Origin: Salinisphaera orenii subsp. halophila YIM 95161
GTDB lineage: Bacteria > Pseudomonadota > Gammaproteobacteria > Nevskiales > Salinisphaeraceae
Direction of reading: 5' to 3'
Assembly (NCBI RefSeq): GCF_003732545.1
Contig: NZ_AYKF01000001.1
Location: 124,001-188,000, forward strand
DNA: 64,000 nucleotides
The translations under genes were made by a program, and so were the position numbers. This document shows, in pieces, positions 23,100 through 31,243 of the stretch (position 1 is the first letter of the stretch; every line of letters begins with the position of its first letter). The notes beneath the pieces were generated by a model. That model worked only from the letters and a program-made list of their open reading frames with translations, was not told where the DNA came from and searched no databases.

Positions 23100-23387
23100 A
23101 TGAAGAAACGCTACGCCGTAATCGCCGGGATCGCCGTCGCGATCCCGCTGGCAACGACCTCTCTCGTAGCCAGCGGCACCGGCACCGACGCTTCGGCCTC
23201 CTGGGCGACCATGGATGCTGACGCCGATGGCGCGTTGTCGCCGGAGGAAGTCGCGAGCACGCCCTGGGAGGCCAAGTTCGACGACATGGATGCGAACGAC
23301 GACGGCAAGGTGACGCGCGAAGAGTTCAAGCAGTACATGGCGTCGATGCAAAAGCAGCAGGACAACGAGCAGGACAACAGTATGTAG
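23100..23387 (+). CDS. Small secreted EF-hand calcium-binding protein
   Basis: This 95-residue protein has a signal peptide (MKKRYAVIAGIAVAIPLATT, with cleavage near 26). Two canonical EF-hand loops follow: residues 39-50 (DADADGALSPEE) and 64-75 (DANDDGKVTREE). Both have Asp or Asn at positions 1, 3 and 5, Gly at 6 and Glu at 12, so both should bind calcium. A Gln/Asn/Asp-rich tail ends the protein. It would act in the periplasm or outside the cell. It is the only gene downstream of the sigma-54 promoter and is followed by the hairpin repeats. I do not recognise a named family, and function beyond calcium binding is unknown. Confidence 0.85.
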   Translation: MKKRYAVIAGIAVAIPLATTSLVASGTGTDASASWATMDADADGALSPEEVASTPWEAKFDDMDANDDGKVTREEFKQYMASMQKQQDNEQDNSM

Positions 23388-23392
23388 GAGTT

Positions 23393-23412
23393 CGGCAGCG
23401 TGGCTGCCAGCC
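23393..23412 (+). other. Small hairpin preceding repeat unit 1
   Basis: GGCAGC-gt-GGCTGCC forms a short stem directly after the EF-hand stop and is followed by five T residues at 23413. A matching hairpin GGCAGC-cc-GGCTGCC (about 23602-23616) precedes unit 3. It may be a weak terminator or part of the repeat unit. Confidence 0.5.
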
Positions 23413-23495
23413 TTTTTCGCTCGGCCGGGCCGGCGTCTCCCCGGTCCCCCCCCTCGTGCCTCGGCGTGGGCCGGCCCGGTCGCAGCGAATTCAAA
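23413..23495 (+). repeat. Long-hairpin repeat unit 1
   Basis: First of three tandem units of about 80 bases. The left arm TTCGCT (23416-23421) pairs with AGCGAA (23484-23489). The inner arm CCGGGCCGGC (23425-23434) pairs with GCCGGCCCGG (23470-23479). The apical core CCCTCGTGCCTCGGCGTGG (23451-23469) is identical in all three units. The joint between the two stems is imperfect here. Confidence 0.85.
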
Positions 23496-23518
23496 GGCGG
23501 TGGACACGAGGCCATCGG

Positions 23519-23600
23519 TTTTCGCTTTGCCGGGCCGGCATCTCCCCGGTCCCCCCTCGTGCCTCGGCGTGGGCCGGCCCGGTCAAAGCGAAATTCAAAA
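23519..23600 (+). repeat. Long-hairpin repeat unit 2
   Basis: TTTCGCTTTG (23520-23529) pairs perfectly with CAAAGCGAAA (23584-23593). CCGGGCCGGC (23530-23539) pairs with GCCGGCCCGG (23573-23582), leaving one bulged base. The core at 23554-23572 is identical to the other units. The unit starts 106 bases after unit 1. Confidence 0.9.
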
Positions 23601-23620
23601 CGGCAGCCCGGCTGCCATCG

Positions 23621-23700
23621 TTTTCGCCCGGTCGGGCCGGCGTCTCCCGGTCCCCCCTCGTGCCTCGGCGTGGTCCGGTCCGGCCGGGCGAAATTCAAAA
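23621..23700 (+). repeat. Long-hairpin repeat unit 3
   Basis: TTTCGCCCGG (23622-23631) pairs perfectly with CCGGGCGAAA (23684-23693). Relative to unit 2, three to four bases have changed on both arms so that pairing is kept. The core at 23655-23673 is unchanged. The unit starts 102 bases after unit 2 and runs into the terminator stem. Confidence 0.9.
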
Positions 23701-23724
23701 GACCGCTTCGGCGGTCTTTTTTTT
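23697..23724 (+). terminator. Strong intrinsic terminator of the EF-hand/repeat transcript
   Basis: AAAAGACCGC-ttcg-GCGGTCTTTT is a 10-bp stem with a UUCG tetraloop followed by more T residues (T run 23713-23724, broken only at its first bases by the stem). The A-run on the other side makes it usable in both directions, so it also ends mpl. Confidence 0.9.
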
Positions 23725-23757
23725 GGGCGCCGTTTTTGCGACGTCCGGGCGGACCGC

Positions 23758-25101
23758 TCAGAGCGCGTCGAGAAGACGCTCGTGAATGCCGCCGAAGCCC
23801 CCGTTGCTCATCACGACGACAGTATCGCCCGGGGCCGCGGCGGCGACGACCGCAGCGACCAGATGGTCGATGTCGTCGGCCAGCGTCACCCGGTCCCCGA
23901 GGCCGGCGAACACGGCATCGGCATCCCAGTCGATATCCGCGGCATAGACGTAGACGGCGTCCGCACGCTCGAAGCTCGCGGCGAGCGTGTCGGCGTGGAC
24001 GCCGCGGCGCATGGTGTTCGATCGCGGTTCGAAGACCACGAGAATGCGGCCGTCCCGCGCACCGGCGCGCAGGCCGTCCAGCGTCGTGCGAATGGCGGTC
24101 GGGTGATGCGCGAAATCGTCGTAGACGGCGATGCCGCCGGGCGTGCCCCGAAGCTCGAGCCGACGCCGCACGCCACCGAAAGCCGACAGCGCCTCGATGC
24201 CGACCTCGGGGGCGACGCCCACATGGCGCGCCGCCGCGAGCGCCGCGAGCGCGTTATCGCGGTTGTGGGCCCCGCCGAGCGACCAGGCCAGCTCGCCGAC
24301 GTCGGCCCCGTCGAGACGGATCCGGAGCCGGTCGCCGGCCGCGGTCATCGCCTCGGCCTGCCAGCCGGCGTCCCCATTGAAGGCGACGGTCGGTGTCCAG
24401 CAGCCGCGGGCGAGCACGTCGTCGAGCGCGGGCTCGGCGGCGTTGTGCACGATCTGGCCGCCCGCGGGCACGGTGCGGACCAGGTGATGGAACTGCCGCT
24501 TGATGGCCTCGAGATCGTCGAAGATGTCGGCGTGGTCGAATTCCAAATTGTTCAGAACCAGGGTCCGCGGGCGGTAATGGACGAACTTGGCCCGCTTGTC
24601 GAAGAAAGCGGTGTCGTACTCGTCCGCCTCGACCACGAAGAAATCGCTCGACCCCATGGCCGCCGAGCGGCCCAGGTCCGGGGCGATGCCGCCGATGAGG
24701 AAACCGGGCGCCAGCCCCGCGTGCTGCAGAATGTGGGCGAGCATGCTCGCGGTCGTGGTCTTGCCATGGGTGCCGGCGACGGCCAGCACCCAGCGCCCGC
24801 GAAGGACGTTCTCGGCCAGCCACTGCGGGCCCGAGGTGTACGCCAGGCCGGCGTCGAGGGTGTGTTCGACCGCCGGATTGCCGCGCGTCATGGCATTGCC
24901 GATCACGACCTGGTCGGGCGCAGGGTCGAGATGGGCCGCGGCATAGCCGTCCATGACCTCGATGCCGGCGTCGGCCAGCTGGGTGCTCATGGGCGGATAC
25001 AGGCCGGCGTCGGAGCCGGTCACGCGATGCCCGGCCGCGCGCGCCAGCAGCGCCACGCCGGCCATGAAGGTGCCGCCGATACCGAGGATATGAACGTGCA
25101 T
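23758..25101 (-). CDS. mpl: UDP-N-acetylmuramate:L-alanyl-gamma-D-glutamyl-meso-diaminopimelate ligase
   Basis: Mpl recycles peptidoglycan by joining the released tripeptide to UDP-MurNAc in the cytoplasm. The 447-residue protein is a Mur ligase. The N-terminus MHVHILGIGGTFMAG is the UDP-binding domain, VAGTHGKTTTASML is the ATP loop, and HNRDNALAALAAARH and YDDFAHHPTAIRTTL are the central and C-terminal signatures. The DDFAHHPTAI phrase is typical of Mpl/MurC. The ATG at 25101 fits the family start. It lies five bases after a membrane-protein gene. Confidence 0.95.
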   Translation of the reverse strand: MHVHILGIGGTFMAGVALLARAAGHRVTGSDAGLYPPMSTQLADAGIEVMDGYAAAHLDPAPDQVVIGNAMTRGNPAVEHTLDAGLAYTSGPQWLAENVLRGRWVLAVAGTHGKTTTASMLAHILQHAGLAPGFLIGGIAPDLGRSAAMGSSDFFVVEADEYDTAFFDKRAKFVHYRPRTLVLNNLEFDHADIFDDLEAIKRQFHHLVRTVPAGGQIVHNAAEPALDDVLARGCWTPTVAFNGDAGWQAEAMTAAGDRLRIRLDGADVGELAWSLGGAHNRDNALAALAAARHVGVAPEVGIEALSAFGGVRRRLELRGTPGGIAVYDDFAHHPTAIRTTLDGLRAGARDGRILVVFEPRSNTMRRGVHADTLAASFERADAVYVYAADIDWDADAVFAGLGDRVTLADDIDHLVAAVVAAAAPGDTVVVMSNGGFGGIHERLLDAL

Positions 25102-25106
25102 GCGGC

Positions 25107-25637
25107 TCAGCCCAGCACGGAGAAGACGACGAGCAGCAGTACCTCGAAGGCCAGCGCGGCGCCGACGCCGAGCCAGATCGAACTGTCCAGCGCATGCCGA
25201 TAGATGTGGCTGTAGATCGCCAGCCCCCAGACGCCCATGGCGACATAGGCGAGCACGACATAGCCTGGCGGCATCGGCACCTGCTGGGGATCGCTGGCCT
25301 GGGCGATCGCCTCGAGATACGGCGTCATCGCATGCGTCGGCGCCAGCATGATCAACGTCAGTGTGGCCCCTGCGGCGTACAGCGACGTCGCGGTCTGGGC
25401 GAAGCGGTTGCCCAGCCCGCGCATGCGCAGCACGGTGCGGACATAGATCGCGATCAGGGCGGTGGCGACCACGGCCTGGAACACGGCATATCCCGGCGGG
25501 GTGATCAGCCCGACCTGCAGGACCAGCAGGATACAATAGACCGCGGCGCTGGCCGCGAGCGACGTCTGATCCCCGGGCATGTCCTGGGGGCCACGTCGCA
25601 GGAGCATCAATTCGATCACCCGGCGCGCAAAGACCAT
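25107..25637 (-). CDS. Conserved inner-membrane protein of unknown function
   Basis: This 176-residue protein has about five hydrophobic segments, near 28-45, 50-66, 84-102, 124-143 and 155-175. There is a short cytoplasmic N-terminus and no charged catalytic motif I can identify. The start MVFARRVIELM at 25637 is chosen because it leaves a compact protein divergent from rnd by 45 bases. It is five bases from mpl, so the two are probably co-transcribed. I do not recognise the family. Confidence 0.75.
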   Translation of the reverse strand: MVFARRVIELMLLRRGPQDMPGDQTSLAASAAVYCILLVLQVGLITPPGYAVFQAVVATALIAIYVRTVLRMRGLGNRFAQTATSLYAAGATLTLIMLAPTHAMTPYLEAIAQASDPQQVPMPPGYVVLAYVAMGVWGLAIYSHIYRHALDSSIWLGVGAALAFEVLLLVVFSVLG

Positions 25638-25682
25638 CAACGACCCATCCCCATGAAAGCGATCCTGAACAAGGAACCCGGC

Positions 25683-26822
25683 ATGATACCGAAGCCGCCC
25701 GAACGCGTGGTCACGATCACCGACACCGCGGCGCTGGCCGAATCGATCGAGCGGCTGCGCGCATGCGACTGGGTCGCCGTCGATACCGAATTCCTGCGCG
25801 AACGCACCTACTATCCCAGACTCTGCCTGGTCCAGCTCGCGGATGCCGAACACATCGTGCTGGTCGACGTGCTCGCGATCGACAATCTCGCGCCGCTGGC
25901 CGAGCTACTCCTAGACCCGGACGTGCTCAAGGTCTTCCATGCCGCCGAACAGGATCTGGAAGTGCTCTATCAGCGCTTCGGCGCCCTGCCCGCGCCCGTG
26001 TTCGACACCCAGATCGCCGCGGCTCTGGTGGGCTTCGACGATCAGATGGGCTATGCCCGCCTGATCGCGGCCCTGCTCGACATCGATCTGCCCAAGGCCC
26101 ACACGCGCACCGACTGGAGCAAACGGCCGCTGGCCGAGGGCGCGCTCGGCTACGCGGCCGACGACGTGCGCTATCTCGCGGTCGCCTACGCCGTGCTCGT
26201 GGATCGCCTTGCCGCCGCGGGCCGATCGGCGTGGCTGGCCGAGGACTGCGCGCGCCTGCAGGACCCGGCCCGCTTCGAACCGGCGCCGGATACGGCGTGG
26301 AAGCGGCTGAAGAACCGCCACAGGCTGGCGGGCGGTCAGCAGCAGGTGCTGGCGGAGATCGCGGCCTGGCGCGAGCGCGAGGCAGTGGCCACGGATCGGC
26401 CCCGGAAATGGATTCTGGGCGACGACGCCCTCATGGAGATCGCCCGGCGTCAGCCGGCGGACGCCGAAAAGCTAAACGCGATCCGGGCCCTGCCGGCCAA
26501 GACGGCGAGCCGCCACGGCGACGCGCTGGTCGACTGCGTCGCCCGCGCCGCCGCGCGGCCGGCGGAGCCGCTCGACGACAGCTCTGGCCCGCCGTCACCG
26601 CGGGAGAAAGCCCTGATCCGCGCGGGCATGGAGCGGCTCGAGGCGCGTGCCGAGAGCGCCGGCATCGCCAGCGCTCGCCTCGCCAGCCGACGCGAAGTGG
26701 CACGGCTGGTCGACGGCGAGCGTGACACCCCGCTGCTTACCGGCTGGCGGGCGGCGGTCGCCGGCGATGCGGTGGTCGAGGCGATCGAGGCAGCGGCCGC
26801 CGACCTCGATGCCCCGACGTAA
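25683..26822 (+). CDS. rnd: Ribonuclease D
   Basis: RNase D trims the 3' ends of tRNA precursors and other small RNAs. The 379-residue protein has the DEDD exonuclease domain, with VAVDTEFLRERTYYPRLCL, KVFHAAEQDLEVL and the late YAADDVRYLAVAY. One or more HRDC-type helical domains follow, with AWREREAVATDRPRKWILGD. The ATG at 25683 has an AAGGAA ribosome site seven bases upstream. An ATG at 25653 lacks one. It is convergent with adk, with ten bases between stops. Confidence 0.94.
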   Translation: MIPKPPERVVTITDTAALAESIERLRACDWVAVDTEFLRERTYYPRLCLVQLADAEHIVLVDVLAIDNLAPLAELLLDPDVLKVFHAAEQDLEVLYQRFGALPAPVFDTQIAAALVGFDDQMGYARLIAALLDIDLPKAHTRTDWSKRPLAEGALGYAADDVRYLAVAYAVLVDRLAAAGRSAWLAEDCARLQDPARFEPAPDTAWKRLKNRHRLAGGQQQVLAEIAAWREREAVATDRPRKWILGDDALMEIARRQPADAEKLNAIRALPAKTASRHGDALVDCVARAAARPAEPLDDSSGPPSPREKALIRAGMERLEARAESAGIASARLASRREVARLVDGERDTPLLTGWRAAVAGDAVVEAIEAAAADLDAPT

Positions 26823-26832
26823 GGCGAAGGCC

Positions 26833-27399
26833 TCAGCCTCTCGCGTCGGCCGGCAGCGCGTTCTTGATGCGGGCGTAGATCTCGTCGACTTCGCCCATGC
26901 CTGAAACCGCGGACAGCAGGCCGCGCTCCTCGTAGTAGGCGACCAGCGGTGCAGTCGAGTCCTCGAATACCTTCAACCGGTTGCGGATCGTGTCCTCGTT
27001 GTCGTCAGCACGGCCGCGCTCGAGCAGACGCGCCACGATCTCTTCCTGATCCACCTTGACGTGGACGACCGCCTGCAGCGGCCGCCCGAGACGCTCGAGT
27101 AGCTCGTCCAGCGCCTCGGCTTGGGACAGGCTGCGCGGGAAACCGTCGAGGATGAAGCCGTTCTCGGTGTCGGGCTCTTCCAGACGCTCGCGGATCATGC
27201 CGACGACGATGTCGTCGGACACCAGTTCACCCGCATCCATCGCGGCCTTGGCCTTGTTACCCAGTTCCGTGCCGTTGGCCACCGCGTTGCGAAGCAGATC
27301 GCCGGTCGAGATCTGCGGCACGCCGTATTCGGCCACCAGTTTTTCACTTTGTGTTCCCTTGCCCGACCCGGGCGGGCCCAACAGCACGATCTTAAGCAT
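26833..27399 (-). CDS. adk: Adenylate kinase, short-lid form
   Basis: The enzyme interconverts ATP plus AMP and two ADP. The 188-residue protein has P-loop GPPGSGKGT at 8-16, the AMP-binding block STGDLLRNAV, and GFILDGFPRSLSQAEAL. It has a short lid (LERGRADDNEDTIRNRL) instead of the long zinc or hydrogen-bonded lid of the E. coli enzyme. Short-lid forms are common in non-enteric proteobacteria. It is divergent from the phosphofructokinase gene. Confidence 0.96.
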   Translation of the reverse strand: MLKIVLLGPPGSGKGTQSEKLVAEYGVPQISTGDLLRNAVANGTELGNKAKAAMDAGELVSDDIVVGMIRERLEEPDTENGFILDGFPRSLSQAEALDELLERLGRPLQAVVHVKVDQEEIVARLLERGRADDNEDTIRNRLKVFEDSTAPLVAYYEERGLLSAVSGMGEVDEIYARIKNALPADARG

Positions 27400-27569
27400 T
27401 TCTTCCTCGCGAAAGGCATCCTGAACAGGACGGCAGAACGGACACTCGGTTGCACCAGCCGAGCGTGAGCGGACGCTCGACGTTAATGGTTGCCATAAGG
27501 CAAGTCAATTTTATCGCCCCCGGCCAGTCACGTATGCTTTGGCATCGCCCGATCAGCCAGGATGGATTC
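27400..27569. promoter_or_regulatory. Divergent control region between adk and pfp
   Basis: For pfp, TTTATC (27510-27515) and TATGCT (27533-27538) are spaced 17 bases with an AGGA ribosome site before the ATG. For adk, TTGACT (reverse of 27503-27508) gives a good -35 but no strong -10 (TAACGT at 17 bases). A perfect 7-bp hairpin, CGAGCGT (27460-27466) with ACGCTCG (27473-27479), lies in the adk leader. No gene is seen here. Confidence 0.35.
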
Positions 27570-28832
27570 ATGAGCCCGAAGAATGCATTTTATGCCCAGA
27601 GCGGAGGCGTGACCGCCGTCATCAATGCCTCCGCCGCCGGCGTCATCGAAGCCGCGCGCGAGCACACCGACACCATCGGCACGGTCTACGCCGGTCGCGA
27701 CGGCATCGTCGGCGCCCTGACCGAGGATCTGATCGACACCAGCGCGGAAAGCCCGGGTGCGATCGCCGCCCTCAAGCACACGCCGGCCGGCGCCTTCGGC
27801 AGCGCCCGCTACAAGCTCAAGGGGCTCGAGGACAACCGTGAGCAGTACGAACGCCTGATCGAGGTGTTCAAGGCGCACAACATCGGCTACTTCTTCTACA
27901 ACGGCGGCGGCGATTCGGCCGACACCTGTCTCAAGGTCAGCCAGCTGTCCGAGAAGATGGGCTACCCGATCCAGGCGATCCACGTGCCCAAGACGATGGA
28001 CAACGACCTGCCCCACACCGACTGCTCCCCCGGCTTCGGCAGCGTGGCCAAGTACACCGCAGTATCGATCCGCGAGGCCGGCTTCGATCTGGCCAGCATG
28101 TGCAAGACCTCCACCAAGATCTTCATTCTGGAAGTGATGGGACGGCACGCCGGCTGGACCGCGGCCGCCGGCGGCCTGGCCAGCGAGGCCGAAGGCCAGG
28201 ATCCGCACGTGCTGCTGTTTCCCGAGATCGCCTTCGACGAGGAGAAGTTTCTGGCCAAGGTCGACGACACCGTCAAGCGCCACGGCTACTGCACCATCGT
28301 CGCCTCGGAGGGCGTACGCAATGCCGACGGCGAGTTCATGGCCGACGCCGGCACCACCGACGCCTTCGGCCACAAGCAGCTGGGCGGCGTCGCGCCGACG
28401 CTGGCCGGGCTCATCCAGAGCAGGCTCAGCTACAAGTATCACTACGCCATCGCCGACTATCTCATGCGCGCCGCCCGCCACATCGCCTCGGCCACCGACG
28501 TCGAGCAGGCCTATGCGGTCGGCCGCGCGGCGGTGGAATACGCGGTCGCCGGCAAGTCCGGGATCATGGTCTCGATCGTGCGCGAGTCCGACTCGCCCTA
28601 CAAATGGTCGATCGGCGAGGCGCCGCTCGACCAGGTCGCCAACGTCGAGAAGATGATGCCGCGCGAGTTCATCTCCGAGGACGGTTTCCACATCACCGAC
28701 GCGGCGCGGCGCTACCTCAAGCCGCTGATTGCCGGCGAGGCCTATCCGCCCTACGCCGACGGCCTGCCCCAGTACGCCCGCCTGAAGAATCAGGGGGTCG
28801 CCCGGAAGACGGGACGCGATTTCCAGATCTAG
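27570..28832 (+). CDS. pfp: Pyrophosphate-dependent 6-phosphofructokinase
   Basis: This 420-residue phosphofructokinase has YNGGGDSADTCLK where ATP enzymes have a GGDGS loop, and VPKTMDNDLPHTD with the lysine typical of the PPi-using class. VMGRHAGWTAA contributes to the fructose 6-phosphate site. The enzyme phosphorylates fructose 6-phosphate with PPi and is reversible, so it can serve glycolysis or gluconeogenesis. The ATG at 27570 fits the family N-terminus MSPKNAFYAQSGG. It is followed by inorganic pyrophosphatase, which competes for the same PPi. Confidence 0.9.
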   Translation: MSPKNAFYAQSGGVTAVINASAAGVIEAAREHTDTIGTVYAGRDGIVGALTEDLIDTSAESPGAIAALKHTPAGAFGSARYKLKGLEDNREQYERLIEVFKAHNIGYFFYNGGGDSADTCLKVSQLSEKMGYPIQAIHVPKTMDNDLPHTDCSPGFGSVAKYTAVSIREAGFDLASMCKTSTKIFILEVMGRHAGWTAAAGGLASEAEGQDPHVLLFPEIAFDEEKFLAKVDDTVKRHGYCTIVASEGVRNADGEFMADAGTTDAFGHKQLGGVAPTLAGLIQSRLSYKYHYAIADYLMRAARHIASATDVEQAYAVGRAAVEYAVAGKSGIMVSIVRESDSPYKWSIGEAPLDQVANVEKMMPREFISEDGFHITDAARRYLKPLIAGEAYPPYADGLPQYARLKNQGVARKTGRDFQI

Positions 28833-28843
28833 CAGGGCGCGCA

Positions 28844-28867
28844 CCGGCGCCCGCTGCCGGGCGCCGG
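28844..28867 (+). terminator. GC-rich hairpin after pfp
   Basis: CCGGCGCCCG-ctgc-CGGGCGCCGG is a perfect 10-bp stem with a four-base loop, 12 bases after the pfp stop. It lacks a T run, so it may pause or protect the transcript rather than end it. ppa starts 58 bases further on. Confidence 0.4.
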
Positions 28868-28925
28868 ACGCATCGGTTACACTGACGCCCGGTTTTCGCT
28901 CCATTCATTCGTCAAGGGGTCACCG

Positions 28926-29459
28926 ATGGGTTACGAAGCACTCACGCCGGGCAAGAATCCGCCCGAGGAAATCAACGTCATCATCGAGATCGTCGAAGGC
29001 TCGAGCTCGGTCAAGTACGAAGTCGACAAGGACACCGACTGCCTGATGGTCGACCGCTTCATGAACGTGGCGATGCACTATCCGGCCAACTACGGCTTCG
29101 TGCCGAAGACGCTGTACGACGACGGCGATCCGGTCGACGTGCTGGTGCTCACCCCCGAGCCGATCGTGCCGGGTGCGGTGATCAAGTGCCGCCCGGTCGC
29201 CGTGCTCGGCACCGAGGACGAATCCGGCCTGGACGCCAAGATCCTGTGCGTGCCGACCGACAAGATCAGCACCGACTACTACAAGGCGATGCGCGATCTG
29301 GACGACGTCGACGAGCGTCTGCGCAACAAGATCGCCCACTTCTTCGAGCACTACAAGGACCACGAGGACGGCAAATGGTCCAAGATCTCCGGCTGGGAAG
29401 GCGCCGAGAAGGCCAAGGCCGAGATCAACAAGTCGATCAAGGCCTACAACAAGGGCTGA
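28926..29459 (+). CDS. ppa: Inorganic pyrophosphatase, family I
   Basis: The enzyme hydrolyses PPi to two phosphates in the cytoplasm. The 177-residue protein shows the family I metal site DDGDPVDVLVL, the substrate segment HYPANYGFVPKT, and DLDDVDERLRNKIAHFFEHYK near the C-terminus. The length matches the hexameric bacterial form. A GGGG-containing ribosome site precedes the ATG. It follows the PPi-phosphofructokinase gene by 93 bases. Confidence 0.97.
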   Translation: MGYEALTPGKNPPEEINVIIEIVEGSSSVKYEVDKDTDCLMVDRFMNVAMHYPANYGFVPKTLYDDGDPVDVLVLTPEPIVPGAVIKCRPVAVLGTEDESGLDAKILCVPTDKISTDYYKAMRDLDDVDERLRNKIAHFFEHYKDHEDGKWSKISGWEGAEKAKAEINKSIKAYNKG

Positions 29460-29500
29460 TCGCCGCGGCCGGTCGCCGCTGACCGGGCTGCAGACAGGAA

Positions 29501-29531
29501 AAGCCACCGTCCGGCCGGACGGTGGCTTTTT
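29501..29531 (+). terminator. Intrinsic terminator after ppa
   Basis: GCCACCGTCCGG (29503-29514) and CCGGACGGTGGC (29515-29526) form a perfect inverted repeat flanked by AA and five T residues. It can act on both strands, ending ppa and the convergent porin gene. Confidence 0.92.
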
Positions 29532-29552
29532 CTTGGCCGGTATTCCGGCCGG

Positions 29553-31055
29553 CTAGAAGATCACCTGGGCCCGCGCACTGACGGTGTTGCCGTCGTCCGA
29601 GCCGATGAACTCACGGTCGCCCGGATCACCCACGATCGGCACCCGGTTGTGGGTATCCCAGTTGATCCAGTTGAGCATGAAGCGGGTGTAGTTGTTGAGA
29701 TACCAGCTCAGCCCCAGCGTGGTGCCATGGCCGGTGCCGCCGGCGTAGTTGCCGCTGTTCTCGTAGTCGAGCGCGTCGTAGCGCGCCATGACCTGCCAGG
29801 CGCCCCAGCCGCCATCGGTCACCGGGTCGGCGATATCCGGCGCGCTCCAGACACCGTTCTTGGTCGAATAGCCGAAGGCTTCGCCGGTCAGCGAATAGCC
29901 GATCTGGGCCGAGTAGGCGTCATAGTCGGTATCCGCGGCCACCCGGCTGTCGATCTCGCGCCGGCCGTATTCGGCGCTCGCCGCCACCGGCCCGGTCAGA
30001 CCGGCGAGCTCGAAACCGTAGCCGGTACTGGTCTCCGGCTGCTCGACGGTGTCGCCGTAGACCCGGACGTTGTCGTTGAAGTGCGAGGCGAAACGCAGAT
30101 TGTCGGTCAGCTTCGGCTGCTTACCCCGACTGAAGTCCTCGTAGAACCCCCAGGCGCCGACATGCAGCATGCTGTTGTCGGTGACCAGCGGATTGAAGTG
30201 TCCCCGCGAGAGCACGGTCAGATTGTCCGAATCGTTGTCGCTCCCTCCCAGCGAGCCCTTGCTCACGCCCAGCGACAGATGCCAGTCGTCGTCGCCGTAG
30301 AACTCCGCGGACGTACCCATGTTGTAGTAGCCGGATTCCGGGCTGATGGCATCGGCCACCGCGTTGCGGTCGAGAAACCAGATGTACTTGGACGAGGTGC
30401 GGCCGTCGAGACTGCGGTCGGCGAACTTGTTGCCGAGATAGACCACGCCCTGCCCGAGCGCGAAGTCCTTCTGCGTGGCGATGTAGGCATCGCGCACGCC
30501 GATATCGGAGTTGGCGAAGTCGAGCTCGACCTTGTACAGGATCGGATCCGTGAGCTGGCCCTGCACGCCCAGCCGCAGCCGCCGAAACTCGGTGCCGCTG
30601 ATGTTGCGGTCGCCGACACCGGCGCCGTCGTAGGACGAGCCGCTCGTCGTGCCGAAATCGTACTGGATGCGTCCCAGCGGCTGGAAGGTGAATTCATCGT
30701 CGGCGCTGGTGAACTTCGGCGAACCTGAGCTCCAGTCGACCTGCACCGTACGCTGCTTGAGTTCATCGACTTCGTCCTGCAGATCGGCGACCGAACGCGG
30801 GTCGGTATCCGCCTGCGGCGCGGCGGCCGTCTTGCCCGAGTCCGGCTGTACCCCGGCGCCGGCGTCGGCCTGGCGATCGCGGCTCTCCAGCGCCTCGACG
30901 CGCTGCTCGAGTTTTTCGATCTGGGCGGCCTGGCGTCGCACGAGATCCGCCAGATCGGCCCGGCTCGTCTGGGCGACCGCGACCGGCAGCTGCGCGGCCA
31001 GCACGACGGCCGCCGTCAGCCGGACGGCGCCCGCCCGAATGCGTTGACTTGGCAT
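29553..31055 (-). CDS. Phosphate-selective porin (OprO/OprP-like)
   Basis: This 500-residue outer-membrane protein has a signal peptide (about 1-28) and a periplasmic coiled-coil segment (QAAQIEKLEQRVEALESR and SVADLQDEVDELKQR, about 40-105). A beta-barrel follows, with alternating aromatic strands, LGRIQYDFG, FRRLRLGVQGQL and a terminal Phe. This is the OprO/OprP layout. Those porins pass phosphate or polyphosphate, but selectivity cannot be read from sequence alone. Nearby pyrophosphate genes fit a phosphate theme. No clear Pho box is seen upstream. Confidence 0.85.
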   Translation of the reverse strand: MPSQRIRAGAVRLTAAVVLAAQLPVAVAQTSRADLADLVRRQAAQIEKLEQRVEALESRDRQADAGAGVQPDSGKTAAAPQADTDPRSVADLQDEVDELKQRTVQVDWSSGSPKFTSADDEFTFQPLGRIQYDFGTTSGSSYDGAGVGDRNISGTEFRRLRLGVQGQLTDPILYKVELDFANSDIGVRDAYIATQKDFALGQGVVYLGNKFADRSLDGRTSSKYIWFLDRNAVADAISPESGYYNMGTSAEFYGDDDWHLSLGVSKGSLGGSDNDSDNLTVLSRGHFNPLVTDNSMLHVGAWGFYEDFSRGKQPKLTDNLRFASHFNDNVRVYGDTVEQPETSTGYGFELAGLTGPVAASAEYGRREIDSRVAADTDYDAYSAQIGYSLTGEAFGYSTKNGVWSAPDIADPVTDGGWGAWQVMARYDALDYENSGNYAGGTGHGTTLGLSWYLNNYTRFMLNWINWDTHNRVPIVGDPGDREFIGSDDGNTVSARAQVIF

Positions 31056-31243
31056 GATGCTCCCTGCTCCCCGATTGATTGGCTTATGCAGCTTTCAGGC
31101 TGCACGTCGGCGTCCACGCACGGCCAGCCGTGCCCCGCCAACCGGGATAGTAAACGACGCGGCATCGAACCGCCAGACGAACGCGACCGCAAGCCCTTGT
31201 CGAACAAGGCTTTGCTGCGCGCCTCGCCCGGCGGGACGGCGCC
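31056..31243. promoter_or_regulatory. Porin upstream region with an 18-base inverted repeat
   Basis: TGCAGC (31087-31092) and GCTGCA (31099-31104) form an inverted repeat six bases apart, 32 bases before the porin start. It could be an operator. A TACTAT -10-like hexamer lies further upstream on the reverse strand. No gene is seen in this gap. Confidence 0.3.

Noticed and set aside
23413-23700. CRISPR array
   Set aside because: There are only three units, each about 80 bases with internal pairing and variable arms. There are no unique spacers of constant length and no cas genes.
23400-24380. Protein-coding repeats in the hairpin array
   Set aside because: The unit lengths are not multiples of three, the translations change frame between units, and the frame runs antisense into mpl.
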